Shown: piece after piece, positions 23,793 through 37,708 of the stretch
Position numbering within the stretch: the first letter of the stretch is position 1
Layout: each line of letters opens with the position of its first letter
From: Mortierella sp. BCC40632
Taxonomy: Eukaryota; Mortierellomycota; Mortierellomycetes; Mortierellales; Mortierellaceae
Reading direction: 5' to 3'
Assembly: GCA_011634665.1 (NCBI GenBank)
Contig: WAEK01000001.1
Coordinates: 3,690,001 to 3,751,571, forward strand
Length of the DNA stretch: 61,571 nt
Translations under genes and position numbers: made by a program
The notes under the pieces: generated by a model
The model's database searches: none
Told to the model about the DNA's origin: nothing
What the model saw: the letters and a program-made list of their open reading frames with translations, nothing else

Positions 23793-25341
23793 ATGTTGCT
23801 GTCCGCGCATGATCAGCGACTACAGGTCAAAGTCAACGAGATTGCACCGACACTCCTGGAGCCCAGTCATGGACTTGGATCCAGGACTCCGATGCATCTG
23901 GTGCAACTTTCGAACCTGAAGCTCAATGGAGAGATCTTTTCAGCAAAGTCTCTCTCCATCCATCGCCGGATCCTCATCAAAAACTTTTTGTCCGTCCTCT
24001 ACCAACAGCACCCAGTTGAATGGCTGGAAGAGAGTCCTGTCGACGAGCAGGATCACTGGATGGAGCAGACGCTCAATGCTGTAGGCATCGGCAACTCGGA
24101 CGATTCATACCAAGTAGGTGGTTTTCCCCAATGCATCTGATCTGCACCCAGTCATGTCGTCCACTTTCAACCTCTCCCCTTTCCCATTCACATTCACACG
24201 CCTCCCCTCCTTCTCTCTCTCTCTCTCTCTTTCTCTTTCTGTGTTGTCCCCTGTAGGACCATGACAGCGACGCGTACTATGGCGGGATCGTAAGCGGGAA
24301 CGACTACGCTGACCCATACGACTATTCTCACTACTACGCTCCCGAAGGCCTCAAACACGACCGTAACAGGAGCGTAGACCCCTCGGATAGCTATCGTCCT
24401 GGCCTCCACAACCTCATCGAGCCCCCAACCCTATCCGCAGCTGCTGCTGCCGCGGCCTCAGCCGTCACCTCTCGCCGGCGACCCTTGACTCTGCGCTCTG
24501 GCAAGATTCCTCTGCCCAGACCTGTGTCTGTTGAGCTGCCTCAGTCGCTACACTCGTACCTTTCTACGGTATTTGACGTCGACTGGTCCGTCGATCTCCC
24601 CAGCACAGAAGATTCGCTCTTTACCGCCAATGCGGCGCTCGGCCAATCGCCCATGGCCTCTCCTTCACGTCTCTCTCCATCTGTTTTGGGCCCCAATCCG
24701 TCCTCCTCGTCCTCGTCCGCTGTCACGGCTCCTACCCAGTCGTCTAGGAGCAGCGCTGGCGGTAGAACCATGAGCGCTCGTGTAGAGCCTGCTCCTTCAG
24801 AGAGCCAACACGCTCTGGACACTCTTGGAGATGGACCAGGACAACAGCGCGCAAGTGGCGTGAGGCGTGGCCAGAACTTTTCAACAGCTAGACAGGACCC
24901 AGTCGAATCGCAGGACCGGGATCCTTCACAATATCGTGACCGACCAACACGCAGCGAGCCCACAGGATATAGATTACGATCCGGCGTGGCAAGGAAACCA
25001 ACCATCGTCACCTCGAAGCGGTTCCCACAAACAAATCCTCCACGAACAACAGACTCCGTTCAGCAAGTCGAGCCGCAGGCGGCACCGATTGAAGCAGGTC
25101 TTCATTCACCCCATTACTCTTCCTCCATTCCCGCCCCCCCTTCCTCCACTACACCGACCCCAGATTCAACCAACTGGGTGGCCGTACCGACAACGCGCTC
25201 GGCGAGATACCCAAAGGCACAGGCCATGCCCGTGCGGAGTCCAAGGCTGGGGCCCATTGCCCTTGCAAGAGCCGCCGAAACGAGAGCCGCCGCATCAGGG
25301 ACAGCAACAACAGCAATGGCATCACTCATGGCTGCGACGAC

Positions 25342-25373
<32 letters not shown>

Positions 25374-26671
25374 CGACAACCTATCCATCGTCCGAGTCAT
25401 GTACGAAACCTGACCAGAGATCCCCATCTTTCCTGGACTCTTATTCGACGGACCAACTGCAGCCCTGGCTCGGCGCCCCGCTGGACGTGGTGGAGCCTGC
25501 GACGACAGTGATCACCACGACAGCGACCAGCCCTGAACGGCCCGCTCGGCCCGTCTCCTCATCGTCTTCCTCCTCATCACTGTCGTCCGTATCTCTATCC
25601 ACAATGCCATCACGGCCATCGTCCATGTCATCCACGCTGACTGAGTATCCACCTGAGAAGACGGGACTCGGGCAGGACGAGCATCCTAGCCACGATACAC
25701 TTTCGCCTGCATCTGCAGCAGCCTCTGTGTCTGTGACCATGTCTGCGGCCATGTCTGCGGCCATGTCTGCGGCCATGTACGCGACTGCGCCCATCTCTCC
25801 ACCACCACCGTCGGCCACAGTCCTCCCTCGCCAGCCTCGATCGCCTCCTCCTCCACCATATAGCCAGTTGCCTGAACCAGACTGTCATTCAACCACCATG
25901 GACCCCTTTTCGTCCATGCCTTTTCCAGAGACACGACCCTTGCCGATGATCCTTTCACCTGCAACAGAGCATCTGCAGCCAGAGTCGGCGACGTGCAAGC
26001 AACAAAAGCTGTTCGAATACCAACAATATCTTGAACGTCAAAAAATGTTTGTGCGAGAGGAAGAGTCAAAGAGCCATGGCAGTTCAAGTGCGGGCTCGAG
26101 TCTGATGCGGCTCTTGTCGAGGCCGTCGTTGTCGAGGAAGAAGCCAACGAGTCAACCTATGATTAGTGCACCCTTGCCAGCAGTGACCATGTCCTCGACC
26201 TCGACCCGACCAACGGCAACGCTCTCGAGTCCGATCTTGTTGAATGAGCTTGTACGTGATGATGCTTCACCAACACTGCCAACAAGTAATAATAAGAGCG
26301 CAGTCAAGTCGTGGAAGGGAACGTTGTCATCTGTCCGACTCAAGGGTACGTTTTCTCGGTCGTCTCTGTTGCCATCCTCCCCTGTTGTCAACAATACTGG
26401 ACAATCCTCTCCGCTCGCCTCTCCGCTTGTTTCTTTACCGTCGCCACGACCTCAGGGTAGTGATCCCGTGGGAAGTACATTGTCTGTTGAGGCGCCTGTC
26501 TATCCCGCCTTCCAACCCTCATACCAATGCCCGATTCCGCCCGCGGCAACGCACTCGTCCCCGATCCTGACCCCGTCCTCTTACTCGTGCCCCACTCTTG
26601 GCGAGGCACCGACGATGTCGATCGCAGCCCTTTCCCTCGGGGCAACCTCTTCCAAGGGGTGGCAGAGCTGA
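23793..26671 (+). CDS. Large Ser/Thr/Pro-rich protein of unknown function
   Basis: Two exons, 23793-24113 and 24257-26671, join in phase 0 (donor GTAGGT, acceptor TGTAG) to 911 aa; the family is not recognised. The ordered part is the N-terminal 107 residues, with helical segments such as SIHRRILIKNFLSVLYQQHPVEWLEE. From residue 108 the protein is mostly disordered. It has Tyr/Asp-rich repeats (DYADPYDYSHYY), a poly-Ala run, an RRRPLTLRSGK basic patch, a Thr run encoded by an (ACG)n array (about 25336-25377), three MSAA units, many Ser-Pro sites and a late basic patch SLMRLLSRPSLSRKK. No membrane segment is visible. The composition suggests a phosphorylated regulatory or scaffold protein; this is inference only. 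Exon 2 is open throughout despite its length, which supports a real gene. Confidence 0.78.
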
Positions 26672-27848
26672 GCTTGAGATGAGAAAGCAGAAGAGAGAGA
26701 GAGAGAGAAAGAGAGAGAGCCTCGATCGATCCTCCATGCACGGCGTGCGCGTTCGATTGCTAGGCTCCTCTTTCTCTTTCTCTTTCTCTCTCGCCCACGC
26801 TCGCACATTTTTTTTTTTTTTTTTTCCTTGCACACATGCACAAACAACATCCACGCACACATTCACATACACAACACAAACACACACACACACACACACA
26901 CCCGCTCGCATTCACACACAACACTTCCTACTCTTTCGTATCCGCCCAAAAATACTAAAAGAATTAAAGATCGAAACGAGAGAGAGATGGCTACTCCACA
27001 TAGACCACCAACCTCCCGAGGAGAAGAGTTATTCCCTCCCTCGGGGAGGGATCCCTGTCTTTATTTGTGTGTGTATGTTGTATCTCCCTGTCTCTTGTTC
27101 TCTCTCTCTCTCTCTCACACACCCTCTCCCTGAGCGGAGAGGGGCTGCCCGGGAGAAGGGAATGGTAGTGATAACGGAAGAGAGAAGGGAGCGGGGCGAG
27201 AACCATGCGTTGAGGAGATAAAAAAGGGTTGACGAGAGAGAGAGAGAGATAAAGGGCGAGAGGGTGTTGGGCGGTGCCCGAGTGAGAGAGAAATTCGTCC
27301 GCTCTGTCGGGAGGGGAGAGAGAGAACGAACGAACGAACGAACGAACGAACGAACGAACAGCGTGCGTGCAAGGGAAACAGAGGAGAGAGAGAGAGAGAG
27401 AGAAAGAGTAGTTGAACGAGTGAATGAAAAGAGTCCGGTGCAGTGGAATGTCTTTCTCTCTCACAGTCAGTCTCCTTTTTTTTTTCTCTTTTCTTTTTTT
27501 CTTTAATATCCCTTTCTTCTTTCGACTCTCTTTCTCTTTCTTCTTTCGTTGCTTGTTCTCTTCTCCACACACTCTTTTCTCTTTTTCTCTTTTTCTTGCT
27601 TGTGAATCAGTTCTTCCATTGCCCTGATTTCTCTCTCTCTTTCTCTCTCTCTTGTCCAAACCACCCTTTTTTTTTTTTTTTTTTCTCCATTCTATTGTCC
27701 ATCAGCATTCAACATCTCTGTTGGCTCTTGCACATTCCTCATTCCCTGCCTCCTCCCCCCCCTCCCTCCCGTCCCCCCCCCCCGCCCTAACACACTCTGC
27801 TTCTTTCCCTCTTTTTCTTTTGCTCTGTTTCTCCCCCCTCCCTTCACC
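26672..27848. other. Intergenic, microsatellite-rich
   Basis: This holds (CA)n near 26880-26900, (CT)n near 27098, (GAAC)n at about 27327-27360, (GA)n, and a T-run at 27667-27684. No gene was supported. The last 200 bp is the CT/C-rich leader of the monooxygenase gene starting at 27849. Confidence 0.5.
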
Positions 27849-27945
27849 ATGCCACAAGGCTCTAAACGAGAAAACAAACCGAAACGGGCACCCCTCCCTA
27901 CTAGTCACCCGTACCCTTTCCCACTCTCCAAAGCAACAACACCAT

Positions 27946-27977
<32 letters not shown>

Positions 27978-29052
27978 AAGGCCATTCCTACAGACAGGGA
28001 CCAACCCCGCTCGAGCCTTGTGCCGCATCGGGTCATTATTGTCGGTGGTAACATCCAGGGCCTTGTCCTCGGTCTGATCCTGTTTCGACTTGGTGTCGAT
28101 TACATTATCTTGGAACGTGCCTTTGCTGAAGGAGTGAACCCAAATGTCATTGTCCTTGGCTCGTTTGTTCTCAACATCTTTGAGATGCTTGGGTTGTTGG
28201 ATCAGGTCAAGGGTGAATCTTTGCCCTCGACTTCTCCTTCTTCTGCCTCTGGCTCTGCCTCTGCCTCTTCTTCTTCATCATCATCTTCTTCTTCCAACTC
28301 CTGGTCGGGTGCCACGGCTACCTCGACCGAGATGCGACAGATGATGATCTGGTCCGAGACAGGGCAGATCAAGGCAGAGGCCGACTTTGCGAATGCTCGA
28401 GAACGATTTGCACACAATGGGATCGTGATTTCGTTCCGTCGACTCCAACAGATCCTTCGGGAACATCATCCACAAGGACGTTGTCTGAACCACAAGTCTG
28501 TCGTCCGTTATGTCCAAACCGAAGACGAGGTGACGGTCCATTGTGAAGACGCGACTGTCTACCGAGGACAAGTCCTTGTTGGATGTGATGGTATGGCCAG
28601 TACCATTCGACAATTGATGTATAAAGAGATTGGTCGAGGAGGGTTCTCGTTTCCAAATCAATCTCTTCCTTCGTCGATGTCACCTTCGATTTCGTCTTTG
28701 CCCGGTCATCCACATGTTCGTTGGCCAGGTCTTCCTCAGTATTTGCATCCACATTATCAACAACATCATGCGGAAGAGAGTCTGGGCCATCAAAACCGGC
28801 TGCTGGCGGCCGACCGACGACCAATTCTGAGAACCGCCCATCTCACGGGGTTGACAAAGCCCTTGACGGGTGCCACGCGTGAGTTGGCTGCTGCCTTTGG
28901 TCGGGACTGGAGTATTTGCCATGTGGTCCTGGGTCAGTCGACCCCATTCTCGGTAGGATCCTTCTCTCTCTTTTTTTTTTTTTTTTTTTTTTTGTTGTTG
29001 TTGGCCCCATTGTTAATGTTGCTATTGTTGATGTTACAGCAGCTGCTGTCAG

Positions 29053-29086
<34 letters not shown>

Positions 29087-29181
29087 ATTGTTGTTGTTTG
29101 CTGGGTTGTTTGGATGCCTTATTCTCTCACCCAGGTTTATTTGAGCATGGCCCATGCATCTCCATCTGCATTATTGAGCTT

Positions 29182-29237
<56 letters not shown>

Positions 29238-30448
29238 GCGGGACCTCAACACTAAACAGCGTAAGCATCTCTTTTTTCCTTCTTCTTATCATGTGTACGA
29301 AAACAATGAAAAAATGGATATAGTGTTGGATGACCCCATGCCTGGCGAGCAACGGATATGTTGGATGATCCAATATAACCGACCCCCCTCTGAGGAAGAC
29401 CTCGAGGACGATGATTGGGTGGGCGGCACCGATGACGACGGCGACAATGGGGAGGGAGAGGGGATGGCCGGGGCCCATGATCACCATGTCGGTGCCCCAG
29501 TTCATCTCCACCCTGCTGCTGCTGCAAATGCTGCCCATTCCAGCGGCGATAGTGATAGCGAGAGCGAAAACGAAAACGACTCTTCGGGCAGTAATGGGCT
29601 CTTTGGACCACCCGATTCAATGGACCGACCCAATATCATCCAAGAGTTAATGGGTCATGTCCGGTAAGGACTCGAAATGAACCGAGAGGACCTTTGAAAG
29701 AGAGGGAGAGAGAGAAAGAGAGAAAGAGAGATCGATCTGCACTCAATGCAGGAGAGCACAGGGGGGGGGGGAGGGATGGTCAAAAAAAAGAGAGAAAAAA
29801 AAAAAAAAAAAAAGCAGGCCCGCATTTTGCCTCAAAGAGAGAAAGGGAAAGAGATCTCCGTCTTGTTTGTTCGCCCAATTGTCCTCTCCCTGCTCCTCGG
29901 TAAACAATGTGGAGAGTGTGGTCGTGGGTCCTGTTTGCATGGCTCTGCATCTGTTGACTAACTATGGACAAAAAAAAAATGCTCTTTTCTCTCACTTCTT
30001 CTGTATCCTATCCCAAAAAAAAAAAACGATAGCAATTTTGCCAGCCCCTATGGCGGAACCATAGGTGAGCTGTTGGACCAGACCGACCCAGAGGATATTC
30101 GTCTAGTGCCGAATGGACGGCGAGTCTATGACATGTGGTACAGCGGCCGAGTCGTCCTCGCTGGTGACGGTAAAGAATAATTTCTTTCAAATCATGACCT
30201 CAGTCAAACACCTCCTCGGCCCTCTCTTTCTCTCTCTCTCTCTTTCCCTCGGAGCAAACTCTTTCTCTTGCTTTCTCTCTCAACAGAGAGAGTAAAAGAG
30301 AGGGTATGTGTGTGAGGAGAGAGGAGAGGGGCTAGAGGAGAAAAAAAAAAGTCTGTTTGTGACCAGGGCTCGAACGAAGGAGATGCACAGACAGATAAAC
30401 AAACAAGGCAGAAGACACAATTGGGGGTTGACCCTGCTACTGACTCTC

Positions 30449-30485
<37 letters not shown>

Positions 30486-31852
30486 GTCTCTTTCTCTGTT
30501 TTCTCCCTCTCGCCCTCTCTCGCCCTCTCTTCCTTCATTTTCTCTCCGATCGACCCTCATCCGGCCATCTCGCCGTCCTGCCCCTCTTTCTCTCCTTCTC
30601 GGGTTGCGACCATTTCTGGCCCCTGGCTTTTTTTTTTCTTCTTCTTCTTTTGCCTGCACAGCATGTCATACGGTAAGAAGGGATGGTTTGCAATGAGGAC
30701 CCGCGTGGCTCCAAGAAGTTAGACCTGGTGTTGTTGCTGTTGTTGCTGCTGTTATTGTTGTTGTTGCTATTGTTGTTGTTGTTGTTGTCGTTGTCGTTGT
30801 TGTTGTTGTTGTCCAGTAGACATACTCTCTACGCTCCCGACCCGATCAATTGACTTTTTCTTCTTTTTTTTCTATCTTTGTGTATCTCTCTCTTGCTATT
30901 GCTCTACTAGCTTGTTCCATGTGGAGGACAGGGGTAACGTGGCTTTTTTTTTTTTTTTTTTTCTTTTTCTTCTTTCTTTGTACTTGTATTTCTATATTCA
31001 TACAAGAGGGAGAGAATGAGGGGGGAGGGACAAACGATGATGATGGACTGAGCGTATTCTGAACTGTACTACAACAACTACCGCTTCTGCTACTACTCGG
31101 ACTCAGAAAAAAAACAATGGGCGCTCATGGCCGGGCGAAGCTGAAGCTCCGCGGGAGGGGGGGGAGGGGAGGGAGGAGAGAGAGAGAGAGAGAAGGGGAA
31201 GAAGACGAAGATAGAGAGCGTGTGATGTGTGTGAATAACCAAGGTACTGTAGTGGGAGAATCCTTATTTCCGGTCTCATTAACCCATCTGAGCTTTCTTT
31301 CTTTCTTCCTCTCTCTCTACTCTCTATTCTCTCATTCCTTCTTGCTCTCTTTCTCTTTCTCCCACCCCGCTCTCTTCTGTCTGCCTCCATCGGCGCTTTT
31401 TCGTTTTTTTTTTTTTTTTTTTTTTTGTCTCGGGCTTCGGGGAATGTGCCATCCTCCATCTTTACACACACAGCTCTCTTCAGGCACTACTTGATGCATG
31501 CTCTCTAGCCCCGCTACTCCGGCACGCGCTCGTGACGTGTGAGGGAAACATGTCCGAGATCTCGAGAGCGTTTGCGGGGTACCGTAATGAGCGATATCCA
31601 ATTGCACAACGAGCCGTTGAGGCGTCAGCAGAGCTGACAAGGTTCATGGCTTCTAGTACGGGTACAGGTCATCCTCCTGGACAAGGAGGACATGGTGGAC
31701 ATGGAGGACCAGGAAACGGAAATGCCATGAACTTTGATCTGGACTTTGATTTCTTCCCCATGTGGTTACAACGTTATGTGGATCGGAGGATACGTGGAGT
31801 GGATCCTTATGGAGATGAAGAACAGCCCTTTGATGATGAGATTGAGGACTAG
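27849..31852 (+). CDS. FAD-dependent monooxygenase paralogue A
   Basis: Six exons join to 681 aa: 27849-28952, about 29260-29663, 30045-30169, 30662-30672 (11 nt), 30911-30933 (23 nt) and 31474-31852. It belongs to the class A FAD monooxygenase family (salicylate hydroxylase/zeaxanthin-epoxidase type). The FAD-binding fold starts at VIIVGG (residues 62-67). The dinucleotide motif reads G-G-N-I-Q-G, so the middle Gly of GxGxxG is Asn. The DG motif VLVGCDGMASTIRQLMY and SGRVVLAGDACHT-LVPCGGQG are present, the latter assembled from four exons. Compared with B and C it has an Ala-rich N-terminal extension, a Ser-rich insertion after LLDQVKGE and a Pro/His-rich insertion after the DG motif. Exon 2's acceptor is my least certain boundary. 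Reduced activity is possible. Confidence 0.8.
29054..29236. repeat. (GTT)n array and a 54-nt T run inside intron 1 of paralogue A
   Basis: About 15 GTT units (29054-29098) and an uninterrupted run of about 54 T (29183-29236) fill much of the intron 28953-29259. The T run sits just before the proposed acceptor. Confidence 0.85.
30662..30672 (+). other. 11-nt microexon of paralogue A
   Basis: CATGTCATACG lies between CACAG and GTAAGA. It joins the preceding GGTGACG to give Gly-Asp-Ala-Cys-His-Thr, restoring the phase for CTTGTTCCATGTGGAGG. Confidence 0.8.
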
Positions 31853-34800
31853 GACAGAGTGGATAAACCCCATTAGAATAAATATCATATATTACTGTAT
31901 TTAAAAAAAGAAAGAAGAGAAGAAGGAGAAGAGATCTTGCTGTTGAGAAATAGCTGACAAAGACGTGGCTAGTCATTCAATATCTAGGGGCCAAAAAAAG
32001 ATCTCCTTTTAATAGTTGCGAGCAGCTCTAATGTGAATGATGTATGCACTCGATGATCCCTCCTCCCAAGGCAATGGGCATGGGCTGTGGCTCACACTTT
32101 CAAATCTTTTTTCCGCACAGCATGATCCTCTGCTCTTGCTATGGTCATCAACTATTATTGTAGTTGGTGATCATGGAGGGGGCTTCAAGCCCAACGGCCG
32201 AATGTAATTCCATTCCATCTACTCCAAAGTTCATCTCTTTCTCGGAGCAGGGTAACTGCGTTTGCCGATCCTCCTTTATAGACTTTGGCCGATTTCGCTA
32301 TGGATCCGGGGGAATCTTCGGTCGGTTAGCCCGAAGAGAGTTCTTTACAGAGACTTTTTTTTTGCAACTCTAGCTTTTGGTCTTATCACATCTGGACCAG
32401 CTACCAAAAAGTATGATTGAGGTTCGTGCCACTACTACTACTACTAAAAAAAAAAAAAAAAAAAAAAAACTTTTAATGGCCGATTGCTCGTGGTACGTGC
32501 CACGGGGAAAGGAAGAACAACTGTGTCACTCCTTTTTATTCCCAAAAGTGAACACAACAACAGAACAGTCAAGCATGAAAGGAAATGGAGATCGTCAACC
32601 CTGCATACAAATTCAAGGCATGATGAGATACCTTTTGCTAGCATCGCACGAAAATCCAACGATGTGTCCCTCTCTTCCAATCCTCTTCTTCAGGTATCCA
32701 CCAGTCACGCCTTCGCTCCCCTTTCTCGATCACTGTGGTCAACTTCAATGACCAAGGCTGTGGTCTTGGTTTTTTGCAAGACCCTTTCTCTCTCTCTCGC
32801 TCTCTCTCTGTCTCTGTCTCTCTCTCAGTGGTTCTGGAAGGTGTTACTTTTTTTTTTTTTTTTTTTTCTTCTTCAATTTTAGCACGTGTAAAATTCAATC
32901 TGACGACTTTGGCCACTGTTCGCATTGGTGGGCCTGACACTCCTAGACAAATATTGAGAGAGAGAGAGAGGTCAAAAGAGGTGAACAGTTGTATTAAAAG
33001 GGTGATTCATAGGGACAAGCGCTACCCTTTTCACCCCCTTCTACCATGAAAACTGTTTGCTCCGCTTTAGGATCATGCGTATTCAGCTACGGGGTGCGGT
33101 GAGGAGGGATGGGTAAGACGATCGCGTCTAAATAGGCAACCTACAGGGAGGGAGGGTAATCTGAATAGAGTCGAGAGTGTCATATCGGCGAGGCTTTCCA
33201 GAGGCTGGAGGACAAGGCCTCTGTTCTAGCAAATTGAACGAGACCAGGGACTAGATTGTCTGAACCACCCGGGCAGACCCCATACTTGTCCATATCCTCC
33301 TGAATAGGCTTTTCCCCCCCCCTTTTTTTTTCCATCATTCTAACTTTTACGTACGTTCTGGCGAGATCCTCTTTCTTTCCCTTTGAGGAGCTGGCGTAGG
33401 AAAGTCAGCAAATCGCTCTTTGCCACAAACACTGTCAATCGTGTCTGAAGCTGATTGGCATCTGAACCGAACGCGGATCTTGCATTCCTGCATGGAGAAA
33501 GGATGATCAAATCAGCTCACATGGAACATGGAATGAGAAATCTCTGTCCGTGTTGTCCAAAAAAAAAAAAAAAAAAAAAAAAAAAATAGTAACAAGCCTT
33601 GGTTCACCAACTGGAACCCAGCGCCTTCTAGTGGGATTTCACAAACCCATCGCCTCATTCTCTAGGGGAGAGAGAAAAAGGATGCCCGGTCTCCTTTCTA
33701 CTTTGCACATTTATTTTGGAACCTCATCTAAGGGTATGTGTTCTCACACTAAGCATGTCTCTATTACTCGACATTCTGCCTGAATCAATATTCTTTTCTT
33801 CTCTTCTTTTCTCTCTTTCTTCCTTTCTTTTCTACCTGCATAGAACTCTAGGAGAAGGAACCGGAACATTGGCGATGTGGTTGTGGTGCATTGCACAAGG
33901 TGACCAGGACCATCTTCTAAAAAGGATCGTCCGAGTAGTGGAACCGCATCGATGCAAGGAGAAAAAAAATATAGCTAAATTATCGAGGAACCAGGCGCAC
34001 ATGCATTGCCATCATCTTCATTACCACCAACACAATCCACGTTGTCCAGATTTCCGTTTCTACGCAAAAAAAAAAAAAAAAAAAATAGAATACAGGATAG
34101 TCTCTCCATCGCAGTTACTGCATTTGGTTGTTCGATAATAAATTATACCTTCTTCAAGCTCGAGCGGATCAAAAGGATACAGATCTAAATGGTATAAGAG
34201 GCTAGGCTCTACAGCAAATCTACGAGACACGGCATGTCGGATTATGCTATCAAAGAGTCGTGGACCTCCCACTTCCCTCCTCCCTCCACGAGCTCAGTGT
34301 GCCACATGAGCGGACGCCTAGACAAGGATAATACCCCCTGCTGTGAGACGTACAAAGAGAGAGAGGAGAACAAAAAAGAGTCAACAAGACGCGAAACTGC
34401 AGCTCGATATTATGACCCTGCATGGTTTGTCATTGCAGCCATCCGCGCTAGGGATCTGGCATGTTGCTTCCATCGACGCCGTCAACACAAAAGGGAGTTG
34501 ATCCGAAGTTGAAAGGTGATAAATTGGAGAGGTAATGAAGCCGACGGACGAAATCATGGCCGCTCGGAGATACTTCTTTTTTTTTCGGTTCGAAAGAACT
34601 CAGGCAGTTAGCTCCCGATGTGTTGTCGATCCATGATGACATTTTGACGGATCTTCAATACCAGTTACTGTCAAAAAGGAAAAAGAAAAGGTACCAACTC
34701 TGCTTTTTTTTTTTCTTTCTTTTTTTTTGTTTTTATGTTTTTCTAGCCCGGATTCACGGCTCAACCATTAAACGTCCTATATCGGATATCCTCCCTGTAT

Positions 34801-35192
34801 TCTCCGTATTGACTCTCAAATAGGGCTGCGAAGTCGGTACTTTCAGAAACTATTAAGACGGATATGAATGCCATACCCCCCCCCCCCTTCCCTCTTTCCG
34901 CCTTGACTGAAGAATTGGTTGAGTCATACCGGATTGAGCTCGAGAGCTCTAAGGAGGACCCAGGTGGTTCAGCCCAAGCAAGGAACCGATCGGGCGTCCC
35001 CCCTTTTCTGTCCTTTTTTACTTTTTCCACTTTTCTTCTGAGACCACGAGAGCAATGGCCGACGAGCTTACAGCCCTCTCTCCTTGATCATCACCAGACT
35101 CTGAGCGGATTGATTACAACATATCAAGGAGAAGAAGGAGAGCGTCAAGGTAAGAGAATGATATTGGTGATGATATCTCGTTTATCCTTATT

Positions 35193-35228
<36 letters not shown>

Positions 35229-35452
35229 TGTGTGTGTGTGTGAGTAAAAGATACGATATCATGTCAGTTTGCTGTTGTTGCGTTGTAAAACCTCAATAAC
35301 GAGCTCAATCATCAATGTAGCACCAAAAGGGTGCATTATTTCCCTGCGATGCCCATCAACCATCTGTCCATCTGTCGCTCTCACATTTCCACATTTATTC
35401 CCACCCAATCTCATCTAGGTGAAGCATCATCATCATCTGCTCATCATCTTAT

Positions 35453-35483
<31 letters not shown>

Positions 35484-35610
35484 CAGACCAGAGGAAAAAA
35501 AGAGAGAAAGAGAAAGAGAGAGAGAGAGACAGGGACAGGGACAAAAATAAAGGACCCGAACCAGGAGCAAAACCAGAAAAAGAGCTCAGCAAGTAAGAAA
35601 TAGGAATAAT
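31853..35610. other. Spacer between monooxygenase paralogues A and B
   Basis: No gene was recognised in about 3.8 kb. Several frames of 60-140 codons occur (for example 33716-34138 and 34234-34512) without motifs. Short protein-like patches appear near 33340-33490 (minus) and 33840-33960 (plus) and could be gene remnants. A (GA)n/(GT)n tract lies near 35197-35242, and T- and A-runs are frequent. Confidence 0.4.
35477..35483 (+). promoter_or_regulatory. TATA-like element upstream of paralogue B
   Basis: TATATAA lies directly after a long T run, 128 bp before the ATG at 35611. It is a plausible core promoter element, but the poly(T) context makes chance occurrence possible. Confidence 0.4.
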
Positions 35611-37676
35611 ATGGATAAAGTCATTATCGTAGGCGGTGGACTCGGGGGCCTGCTACTGGCTATCCTCCTTGAACGAGCCGGGATCGACTACCTAGTTCTC
35701 GAACGGTCCACGGAGGCAAAACATCCACTCGAAGGGGGAGGTGTCATTTCGTTGACTTCGCAGATTCAACCACTCCTCCAACAACTCGGCCTATTGGATG
35801 AACTGCGAACTCTCGCCAAACCGATGTCTCGCGTCACCATCTTCGAGAATCACCAGTCAGGCAGCACTAGTAGCCTGCTCCAGTTGGTTGGTGTCATCGA
35901 TAGTGCCTTTTCTCTCGACAGGTAATACGTCCAACAGCAAGGAATGAAGTCATACGTTTGCTACCGTTAGAGACTCTGGTTGCAGGTTTTTTTTTTTTTA
36001 CCCACCAATTGCCACTCGACCATGCCGATAACCTTCTTTGCGTTTACATTTTATTTGCTTCCACGGCGTCTGACTCGCTGTCTTCTAGATATGGCTACTA
36101 TAGCCTAGCTATCTCGCGCCCAGAACTCTACAACACCCTTGTAGACAAAATCCCGCCTCACAAGTTACTCCTAGGAAAAGAAGTCCAAGAAATCCATCAG
36201 ACCTTCGATGGCGCAACCTCCATCGCAACCTGTGAGTGTAAAGACGGTTCTGGGTACGAGGGCATTATCATTGGCGCAGACGGTGCCTATAGCACTGTCC
36301 GTCTCAGTCTCTATCGTCAGCTTAGGCTGGACGACAAGCTACCGGTTCGTGACCGTCGACCGTTCCAGTATGAGAACCAAGCATTGGTGGGTATGACTCG
36401 ACCTCTGGACCCGGAACGGTTCCCAATGGTTCAGGAAGAACACTCGGACACAAGAGTACTTGTCTCCCAAGGAGACACGCCGTACACGGTAAGCATTGGA
36501 TGTTTTTTTTTAGCGTCATGCTACGACGTACCTTTGTTGAGCTATTCTTTCTTGTTTTGTCGAGTTTTTTTTCCCATGAAGAAGGAGCAAAAGACCTCGC
36601 TTTATTCTTAGGACCATTTGAAAAGAAAAAGAAAAGATGGGAGACGGAGCTCAATCCAGCTGATTGTACATCCGCAGAGCTATCTCGGCATTGCTTTCCG
36701 ACTTTATCGTCCAAAAAAAAAAAAAAAAAACAATGCTGATTGTGAATATATTTTTTTTTCTTTCTCTGCATTATAGGTATGGTGCGTCCCAATGACAGGA
36801 AATAGGATGTGCTGGCTCCTGGATGAACCATTATGGGATGGACCGAGAGATTGTCCCGAAGTTGAGGATTTGACGTACAATCAAGAGGCAGTCCAGGCAA
36901 TGTGCGCTCGCTATCGACCACAACAGAGTCCGATCGCCGGCGTGTTGTTGGGGGAATTGTTCGATATGACACCCGAGGGGACCATCCTATCGCTGCCACG
37001 CGAGGAGGGCGCATTCTCGACATGGGCCCATGGCAAGATTGCAATTATGGGCGACGGTAAGTAACGCTTTTGGAAGCGGCGAGCTTGAGTTGCGGACCCA
37101 GTAAATGAACCAACGTGGGTAGTACACGGTTAGGTGTAAGGGGTGGTGGTAGTGGGTCGATCGGTGTTGAACGATCACACAAAAAAAGAACTGACTGAAC
37201 CTACTTGCTCATTGCCTCTTCCCACGTACCGATAAACCTCATTCCTTTTGCTCTCCTTTTTGTCTTCCCCCCTTTAGCATGCCACAAGGTAAACCCAAGG
37301 ACAAAGATGGTTATCGATCGATGTTCTGATTGACGCTTCTCCGTTTCTCTTTTGCATCTACCATTTGTTTATTCTGTGCTTGTCCTTCTTCCTTTTTTTT
37401 TATTTTTTTTTCTCGTGTCCGACACATGGAGAGGTTGATTGGTTACACAGCAAAAAACCGTTGACTAATGCGATTTGTTGGTCACGGTCACACGAATCGC
37501 TCTCTTTTTTTCTCTCACTCTCTTTCTTCTTCTCTTCTTTACTCTCTTTTTTGGGCCCGATGGACGGTCTTTTGTTCCTCAACAGGCACTTCCTTATGGC
37601 GGTCAACCGATGGTACAAGCTGGATATGATGCAGCTAAACTAGCCAATATCCTCTACGCCCTTGCACAACAGCAAG

Positions 37677-37708
<32 letters not shown>

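Noticed and set aside
33550..34512. Short plus-strand frames between paralogues A and B
   Set aside because: They begin in A-runs or lack any motif; I could not separate them from chance.
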